This document shows, in pieces, positions 58,222 to 64,000 of a DNA stretch of 64,000 nt (its first letter is position 1; each line of letters starts with the position of its first letter). The notes under the pieces are model-generated. The model was not told the DNA's origin, searched no databases, and was given only the letters and a program-made list of their open reading frames with translations. The stretch is from assembly GCA_900074725.1 (NCBI GenBank), contig LT598459.1, positions 878,467 through 942,466 on the forward strand, in the 5' to 3' direction. Both the position numbers and the translations under genes were made by a program. The stretch is from Lachancea dasiensis. Lineage: Eukaryota > Ascomycota > Saccharomycetes > Saccharomycetales > Saccharomycetaceae.

Positions 58222-59820
58222 TTATGCGCGAGATAAGCCTACTCCAAACCCTACGCCTACGCCTGCTATTATAATGAGAACTTCCAGAATTCCCAATAGG
58301 AGGCACAACCTGCGAAACCATCGTAAGCTCACATCCCACAAAAAGCCCGTGAATATGCCCTGGCGATATTTTTTATTCATGATTAGATGCATTAGGGTCT
58401 TGTCAGGCACGCACGGTCGCAGCTCCAGGGCAATAACGAAAAACAGAGGCGGTACGATCACACACGTTAGAATGAGCAATACGATCCTCCAAATGCTAAA
58501 AATGTGATTCAATTGGCCAAGCTTGGAGCTGTGTACCGATAGAGATGGTGGCTCAACAAATTGTGCGTAAAATATTTCCTTTTCTAAGTCTGCTTCATGT
58601 AGAATCTCTCGATACCGGTAGATATGCTGCATATCGGTATGGCCGTCCCGATGAAGAGCGAGAGTACTGTCTAATGGTAAAGTCTTATCTTTGTTATGTG
58701 TTTCTTCTTGAGGTTCTTTTGTTCCACCCTCTTCGCGTGCGAGATCTCCAGTGTCACTTGGCGATTTATAACGACCTGAGCTACCAGATATATGTCGCAG
58801 CGCCGGTATGATTGGTGGCAGATTTTCTGGCGCGGATCGCGTTGGGGGGTTATTTGGATGGGGCAGGGGAACCAAAATTGAGCTCAATAGAGACGGATAC
58901 CGCGGTCCCCTTCTGGCTCTGCGTGTTTGTGACAAGCGCGACGCTTGGTCACTTACGCGACTTTGCAGAGAATTCTCTGACCTTTTGTTGGGTACCATGC
59001 GATGTTGAGATTGAGAGCTTCTGGGCTCAAGTAAACGAACTGGTGGCCGAGAAACGACTTCTTGCTTGAACAATTTCATGGCCTCTTCCATAGAAGGTTT
59101 TGACTGTCTCTCATTTTCCAAGCTCTCAGTATTAACGTCATTTGCTTCTGTTTGTAGCGGTAGATTTGACGTGGATGGATGCAGTTTGTCTGGATTTTCA
59201 TCTCCATATAATGACGACGATCGCGCATTCGGCAATCTTACATTATTAGAGGACTGTCGTATGCTACTAGTATCAAATTGTGATCCTGTTGTACTTTGGC
59301 TGCTGTCTCTGTCTTGAATTCGGGGGCGGTGCTTAAGTGGCCTCAATAGCAGATTAGCGTCCTCACTGCCCTCCAAGGCATTCGTGTTGGTATTTGGACG
59401 AGTTTGATTCTCCCCGAGTTCCACAAGAAGATCCGTATCAACGGTGTCGGTACTTTGGGATTTCAGCTTAGATGGCTCTCGCACGCTGTTGACGCCTTGC
59501 GTGTTATTATTGATAGCGATGCTTCGCTGATATCCATTATTTGATGCAGTGGGTGACACCTCACGTTGATGTGCGTATCTCAAGGATGAAGTGCTTTGAA
59601 GCGCCGACTCAAATGAGTGGCTGTCACCGCCTTCTGCGAAGTTCGAATAATCAATGTAAACGCTGAAAGAAGGCGTACCTGAGCCGCCAGAAGGGTCAAA
59701 GGACTCCTTAAAAAAAGAATCCGGTTTTTTTGGTGCATTCCCATGCGACAGCCATATGTTGTCACCCGTAGAGCCAGAAGATCCACTAGTGTCGGCGCTG
59801 GAGTCGTGGTATTCAGACAT
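58222..59820 (-). CDS. BUD8: bipolar bud-site landmark protein Bud8/Bud9
   Basis: Plasma-membrane landmark for bipolar budding. S. cerevisiae has Bud8 (distal pole) and Bud9 (proximal pole) as duplicates; here a single ancestor is present. The 532 residues are Ser/Asn-rich and probably heavily glycosylated outside, with two membrane segments at the C-terminus (about 440-463 IWRIVLLILTCVIVPPLFFVIAL and 508-530 LCLLLGILEVLIIIAGVGVGFGV) and a short tail LSRA. No signal peptide is seen, as in the yeast proteins. The position between LUG1 and MTE1/TAL1 matches both YLR353W and YGR041W. Similarity is mainly C-terminal, so the name leans on gene order. Confidence 0.82.
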   Translation of the reverse strand: MSEYHDSSADTSGSSGSTGDNIWLSHGNAPKKPDSFFKESFDPSGGSGTPSFSVYIDYSNFAEGGDSHSFESALQSTSSLRYAHQREVSPTASNNGYQRSIAINNNTQGVNSVREPSKLKSQSTDTVDTDLLVELGENQTRPNTNTNALEGSEDANLLLRPLKHRPRIQDRDSSQSTTGSQFDTSSIRQSSNNVRLPNARSSSLYGDENPDKLHPSTSNLPLQTEANDVNTESLENERQSKPSMEEAMKLFKQEVVSRPPVRLLEPRSSQSQHRMVPNKRSENSLQSRVSDQASRLSQTRRARRGPRYPSLLSSILVPLPHPNNPPTRSAPENLPPIIPALRHISGSSGRYKSPSDTGDLAREEGGTKEPQEETHNKDKTLPLDSTLALHRDGHTDMQHIYRYREILHEADLEKEIFYAQFVEPPSLSVHSSKLGQLNHIFSIWRIVLLILTCVIVPPLFFVIALELRPCVPDKTLMHLIMNKKYRQGIFTGFLWDVSLRWFRRLCLLLGILEVLIIIAGVGVGFGVGLSRA

Positions 59821-60347
59821 TGCTCTTCGCTACAGGAGTCAAAAACAACTATCGTAAATTGAGTAATTTTTCGCGTTATTGAACCACAAAGCACTGCTGC
59901 GAGTAATGTCTTTAGGTCTCTCGAACTACTGACTGGCCCTCACCTCTGTATCACCCAGATGACTCAAGAGATACTTCTGAAAAAAAGGCACAAGGAAAAC
60001 GAAAAAATGGAATCGTTGTCGAAGTGCCTGATTCCCAAAGCAGCGCTCGAAGAATTGAAGTGACGCTTACCCAGATTAATTACCTTCTTTTCACCTGTGT
60101 CGCTGTCCGAACGCTTTAACGAATTTTCGTTATTCATTTAAGATCGATGAAAAATTACATTGCCCGATGAGTTCGAAGCGTCAACAATGAAAAAGTACCC
60201 TGGCGTCAGCTGTCAAAGAAACACCAACTGAGCTGAAATTCTTTTGATTGAGTTTCTATACCGCTAAGATTAAGAAAGCCTACAGCTGATAACCTACACT
60301 ACTCTATTTCATCCTCGAAACCCCAGTGAGCACTACTTACCATGAAT
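59821..60347. other. BUD8/9 promoter and LUG1 3' flank
   Basis: Spacer between two minus-strand genes with only short frames. No RNA gene or repeat is seen. Confidence 0.5.
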
Positions 60348-62573
60348 TCAGGTCTTCAAGCTGTAGTATCTATACATACCACGTTCGACACATCCAAAAA
60401 CGGTGTACTCAGCAACAACTTCTAAATGGAGGCGGTATTCCTCGGGTAAGTTGTTAAGTAAACGGCCCTCCTTATCCTTGACAAGGGGATCGAGGGAGCC
60501 CTGATCGACTACACTCGAAAAGAATCCACTTCCAGGTGGTTGTTGTCTGGCTGTGAAACAACTAGCTTCGAGGTTCCCACCGAATAAGCTTAACCTAGAT
60601 CTGCGCCGTTGCAACTCAGGGTCATTGAGATACTCAGAGTCTGTTTCCACGGGGTGCAAGCTTTCTTGGAAGTTGGGGATAGACCGATCCCAATACAAAC
60701 CATTTCTGGAATCAGGTGCGGCAGGCATAAGGGGTGGAGCTGGAGCTGACAGTGGAACTGGAACGGGTACAGCAATCGGTGACGGTACGATGTGGGGGTC
60801 CGGAGACTCTCCGAGATCTATCTCCGACTCGGTATTTCCGTTGTCGATAAGCCGCCACCCGCCAGGTGGCCTGATAGGGCTTTGAAGCGGTGGGGCAATG
60901 CCCGGTTTTGTGGCCAATGTTTTGTTCCGGTTCAAAAATTGAGAAACAGGGGCCTTGAGATCGCGATACGTCAAATTTCGACGAACTCGGCTCTGTTGCA
61001 CTATACCACACCCTAACATAATCTTGGTTTGGGCGAATTTGAGAAAATCAGGCTGTTTTACGATCTCTATTATCTTGTTTCCTCGTGCATCGTACGACGT
61101 CAGATACCCTTTAGTTTCAATGTCATCGCGATTGAGAAATTCGTCTGTCTTGTATAACCAGTAGCGTCTTCCATATGCTGCGCCAATGTAGCACTTCCAT
61201 TTTACCTCTCGAGCCGAAGAATAATCTTGAATTAGTGACTTCTTGTCTGAGACTCGATATTTAATCTCATGCCGGGAATTTGAAGCTTCAATTTGTTGCC
61301 ATGGGTTGAATGACAGTTCAAGAGCACATAAATGTTCTGAGTCTGATAGTAATGCAGGATCCTGAATTGTCCATTTGTTGATGTAAGCGTTGTTGACAAT
61401 GTTCAAATACTTCAGCCTTTGACAGGGAGCTTCCGAATTTTCCAATGGCGACAGGAAGTGCTTCAGTTTAGGTATAGTGATGTTGTTATCCTTGAGGCTT
61501 AAACTTTTAAGTTGACGAAAGTTAAGTTTAATAAAATGCAATGTATCTTGGCAATGCCAGTAGTGAGTATACCTCACAGCAGTGAGATCGTCACTAAAGT
61601 GCAAAGGCATACCTCCAACGTTTAAGTACTGTAGTGTCTTATTATGACCGTAGCGACACAGCTTCTTTAGCAAGAACATAAGCTGAACATCTGTCCATGA
61701 CGAAGAATGCGGATGTACTTGGAGGTTGAGCCACTGAAGAGTGGATATATTGTCTTCATCAGCTACCGCACGATGATAACTAAAGAATTCCAGAAGACCT
61801 CTGGGGGTGAGTTGAGAGCACATTGATAGCGATAAATGTGTCAAGCTCTTCAAGTGCGGCACGTCGCTAATAAGGGTCCGGTCATCAATGGAAGTATGTG
61901 CAAGATCTAGTTTTTGAAGCTCTGGGAGAGTTCTTAGCAGTTTCCCTAAAGTCTTTGATGCTATGGCCGTGCAATCATTGAGTCCCAACGATGTGATCTG
62001 GTAGTTGTAATCTACCGGTTCCTCATTGTCGTACAGCTGTTTGACAGCGCTAGTAAACGTTGTTGTGAAATCATCCTTAGAGCTTCCACAGAAATCCACG
62101 ACGCTTAAGACGGTTCCAGGTTTTAATAAGAAATGTATAATTCGCTCGTCAAGGTCCCCTTGGATATGTTCGCTGGCCAAAAACTCCCTTAAGGATCCAC
62201 GAGTTAGACGCAGAAATTCCCAAAGTGTTTCGTTGGTCAGATTCTTAATATTCTTGTTCATTTCACTGGATCTTCCAAGACCAATGGAAGTGAGTTCCTG
62301 AAAGTCGGCGACTTGAACATAGGGTAATACCTCAGGGCTGCCTCGGAGCCTTTCTAGCAGTTTGTAAAAGCCTTTAGCGGAAGTGAAGTTAAGATACCGG
62401 TATACCAAGACCCTGCAGATATGGTAGAAGGTTTTATTAACTGTAAGATTGCTCCGCAGGAAGATGCGCAGATTTGAGTGAAACTTCTCAGGATTGCTAG
62501 GCTGGTCATTGGCCATCAAGTCATAGAACTGATAACTTAGCACTTGGTATACCACTTCTGGTGGAAGTATCAT
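60348..62573 (-). CDS. LUG1: F-box leucine-rich repeat protein Lug1
   Basis: Homologue of YLR352W, an F-box protein that joins SCF-type or Cullin ligases in yeast. The 741 residues have an F-box-like N-terminus (MILPPEVVYQVLSYQFYDLM, 1-60), leucine-rich repeats (about 195-420, for example LPELQKLDLAHTSIDD, LKSLTHLSLSMCSQLTPRGLLEFF, FRQLKSLSLKDNNITIPKL), a conserved block WKCYIGAAYGRRYWLYKTDEFLNRDDIETKGY near 460-495, a Pro-rich stretch and an ending EYTVFGCVERGMYRYYSLKT. The S. cerevisiae protein is about 807 residues. A PAC core lies 62 bp upstream (62635-62642). Confidence 0.9.
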   Translation of the reverse strand: MILPPEVVYQVLSYQFYDLMANDQPSNPEKFHSNLRIFLRSNLTVNKTFYHICRVLVYRYLNFTSAKGFYKLLERLRGSPEVLPYVQVADFQELTSIGLGRSSEMNKNIKNLTNETLWEFLRLTRGSLREFLASEHIQGDLDERIIHFLLKPGTVLSVVDFCGSSKDDFTTTFTSAVKQLYDNEEPVDYNYQITSLGLNDCTAIASKTLGKLLRTLPELQKLDLAHTSIDDRTLISDVPHLKSLTHLSLSMCSQLTPRGLLEFFSYHRAVADEDNISTLQWLNLQVHPHSSSWTDVQLMFLLKKLCRYGHNKTLQYLNVGGMPLHFSDDLTAVRYTHYWHCQDTLHFIKLNFRQLKSLSLKDNNITIPKLKHFLSPLENSEAPCQRLKYLNIVNNAYINKWTIQDPALLSDSEHLCALELSFNPWQQIEASNSRHEIKYRVSDKKSLIQDYSSAREVKWKCYIGAAYGRRYWLYKTDEFLNRDDIETKGYLTSYDARGNKIIEIVKQPDFLKFAQTKIMLGCGIVQQSRVRRNLTYRDLKAPVSQFLNRNKTLATKPGIAPPLQSPIRPPGGWRLIDNGNTESEIDLGESPDPHIVPSPIAVPVPVPLSAPAPPLMPAAPDSRNGLYWDRSIPNFQESLHPVETDSEYLNDPELQRRRSRLSLFGGNLEASCFTARQQPPGSGFFSSVVDQGSLDPLVKDKEGRLLNNLPEEYRLHLEVVAEYTVFGCVERGMYRYYSLKT

Positions 62574-62634
62574 GGTATTATTGTTCTCAGCTCTTTTTTT
62601 ATTTTTAGCGGTAACTTCAGGCTAACTAACTCAT

Positions 62635-62642
62635 CTCATCGC
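62635..62642 (-). promoter_or_regulatory. PAC-type core (GCGATGAG) upstream of LUG1
   Basis: Exact 8-base PAC core 62 bp before the LUG1 start. LUG1 is not a classic ribosome-biogenesis gene, so function is uncertain. Confidence 0.4.
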
Positions 62643-62800
62643 CGTCCTTTAATTTAAGAGGCTGCGTGCAAGTAAAATAATATAAAACATCAAAACTTTG
62701 GAGAGCCTAACATGTAGGTAAAGACTGGTAGCAACCCCGATAGTTCATTCCAAATTACATAGTTTCCCCTATAAAATGCCTGACACTTCAACACAAGTGC

Positions 62801-63898
62801 TCAACTAAGAGACTTACTCACCTCTTCAAAAAGCATTTGCTTCAAAACGTCCATGGACAGTTCGTTTTCATCAGATTGTTGTTTGAGGTTGTTGTCAACT
62901 TTCCAGAATGGATCGTCCAAGTTCAAGGGTGGATACTCTGGCTCGTCCTCCGCATCATGATATACCTTTAAATACGGGTGGCCCAAAGCATCTGACGCAC
63001 TTATTCGTTTATCAGGATTAAAAGTCAGCATTCTGTCTAATAAATCAAGTGCTTCGGGATTGGCGGTTTGCGTCTGAAGTACTAACTGCCAGGGCAATTT
63101 TTGTCGTAGCGGTAAATTCGAAATATATTCCTTCGCCCGCTTAGAGTTTATATTTTCGAAATCCTCATATGAAGGCGTCCCTAGCGCCTCTAATATGAGC
63201 CATAATTGGTGGTGGTAGTCGCGACCCGGGAAAAGGGGCTTACCTGTTATCATTTCCGCAAGAATGCACCCGCAGGACCAGATGTCCATAGCAGTTGTAT
63301 ATTCTTGGAAAGTGAGCATGATTTCCGGTGCTCTATACCAGCGTGTGGCTACGTATTCGGTCATAAAACCTACCAGATTTTGCCTCGAATGAGTGCTAGA
63401 CGCCAGACATCGCGCCAGACCGAAGTCGCATACCTTCAAATCACAGTTGGAATTCAGCAATAAATTGGATGGCTTGATATCTCGGTGAATTACCTGGGCG
63501 CTGTGAATGGCTTTCAGAGCCCTCAAGATTTGGTACGTGAAGTACTGTATGTGATCGTCGCTCAAGCTTGAGCCGCCTCCGCTTATTACTTTGTGTAGGT
63601 CGGTTTCCATAAGCTCTTGGACCAGGTACACCGCTTGAAACTTGTCCATCGACAAAGGCCTAACCACATCCAAAACGCTTATGATATTCTCATGACTATG
63701 AAAAAGCTTTAGTAGCTTCAACTCCCGCAGGGTTCGCGTCACGAACATAGGTTTACTAAAGGGCTGAATCTTCTTGATAGCCACTTTGGTCCCGGACGGT
63801 TTGTGAATGGCAGAGCAGACCGTTCCATAAGCACCTTCACCCACCAGCTCGACGAGTTGATAACAGGAAGGAATGTCAAAAGTGATGGTCCTAGCCAT
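62801..63898 (-). CDS. KSS1: MAP kinase Kss1 (filamentous growth/pheromone)
   Basis: MAP kinase that signals invasive and filamentous growth and shares the pheromone pathway with Fus3, acting on Ste12, Dig1 and Dig2. From the start MARTITFDIPS, identical to yeast Kss1, the protein has 365 residues: glycine loop GEGAYGTV (20-27), ATP lysine K42, HRDIKPSN (138-145), DFG (158-160), the TEY activation motif (T180, E181, Y182) and the common-docking region HDAEDEPEYPPLNLDD near the C-terminus. The frame is open 27 codons further upstream (Met at 63979), but that part is unlike Kss1. KSS1 next to LUG1 and BUD8/9 is the merged YGR040/YLR352 order. Confidence 0.97.
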   Translation of the reverse strand: MARTITFDIPSCYQLVELVGEGAYGTVCSAIHKPSGTKVAIKKIQPFSKPMFVTRTLRELKLLKLFHSHENIISVLDVVRPLSMDKFQAVYLVQELMETDLHKVISGGGSSLSDDHIQYFTYQILRALKAIHSAQVIHRDIKPSNLLLNSNCDLKVCDFGLARCLASSTHSRQNLVGFMTEYVATRWYRAPEIMLTFQEYTTAMDIWSCGCILAEMITGKPLFPGRDYHHQLWLILEALGTPSYEDFENINSKRAKEYISNLPLRQKLPWQLVLQTQTANPEALDLLDRMLTFNPDKRISASDALGHPYLKVYHDAEDEPEYPPLNLDDPFWKVDNNLKQQSDENELSMDVLKQMLFEEVSKSLS

Positions 63899-64000
63899 GG
63901 CTGCGTGTATACTTATATTCCTTTTGAAGCCTCCCAGGATGCAATTGAGATTAAAAAAAGCACTGAAGTAGAAGGACACAACCTGACCGTGTTTTAAATA

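Noticed and set aside
63899-63979. 27 extra upstream codons of the KSS1 frame
   Set aside because: Yeast Kss1 starts MARTITFDIPS exactly at the inner Met; the upstream part is hydrophobic and unconserved.

Overview
This window is a chromosome segment of a budding yeast (Saccharomycetaceae). Genes are compact, almost all intronless and about evenly spread over both strands, and nearly every long ORF can be named against a Saccharomyces cerevisiae gene. Gene order points to a lineage that branched before the yeast whole-genome duplication (Lachancea, Torulaspora, Zygosaccharomyces or Kluyveromyces type). Neighbours here are split between duplicated sister regions in S. cerevisiae. GSH1-MEF2-PAM16-IME2 (YJL genes) interleave with GCN3-RPC37-DBP7-RQT4 (YKR genes). 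TAL1-MTE1-BUD8/9-LUG1-KSS1 interleave YLR352-354 with YGR040-043. FUN14-RTS1-SPO7-MDM10-SWC3-SMC5-MSE1-OPI10-SIL1-CYS3 interleave chromosome I with chromosome XV genes. Single genes stand where S. cerevisiae has pairs (SET3/SET4, BUD8/BUD9, PIL1/LSP1, TAL1/NQM1). The species is not determined.

Layout. 1-6.4 kb: LSB6, GSH1, then a tRNA-Arg(ACG) that appears to carry an intron, a probable solo LTR against its 5' flank and a small tandem repeat. 6.4-17 kb: MEF2, GCN3, RPC37, DBP7, RQT4 and a LEE1-like CCCH zinc-finger gene. 16.7-17.5 kb: a non-coding stretch with a strong-looking promoter and several stable hairpins, probably a snoRNA gene (snR37 by position). 17.6-23.5 kb: PAM16, SET3, IME2. 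24.9-35.4 kb: PRE2, FHL1, COG4, PIL1, YTH1, FUN14. 35.7-42.5 kb: RTS1 (with a spliced 5' exon of 8 codons), SPO7, MDM10, SWC3. 42.7-51.7 kb: SMC5, MSE1, OPI10, SIL1, CYS3. 51.7-54.3 kb: a long gene-poor gap. 54.3-64 kb: TAL1, MTE1, BUD8/9, LUG1, KSS1.

The genes are core housekeeping functions: glutathione and sulfur metabolism (GSH1, CYS3), mitochondrial translation, import and outer membrane (MEF2, MSE1, PAM16, MDM10, FUN14), ribosome biogenesis and translation control (DBP7, RPC37, GCN3, RQT4, FHL1), chromatin (SET3, SWC3, SMC5), proteasome (PRE2), and signalling or meiosis (KSS1, IME2, RTS1). Several promoters carry the element expected for the gene: PAC and RRPE between RPC37 and DBP7, PACE before PRE2, URS1 before IME2, Cbf1 and Met31/32-like sites before CYS3 and a Cbf1 site before GSH1.

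I found no defence island, gene cluster of unknown function or CRISPR array. The most interesting signals are the RTS1 intron, the intron-bearing tRNA-Arg(ACG), the structured RNA locus beside PAM16, and the long gaps that carry exact Tbf1-type sites next to perfect inverted repeats.
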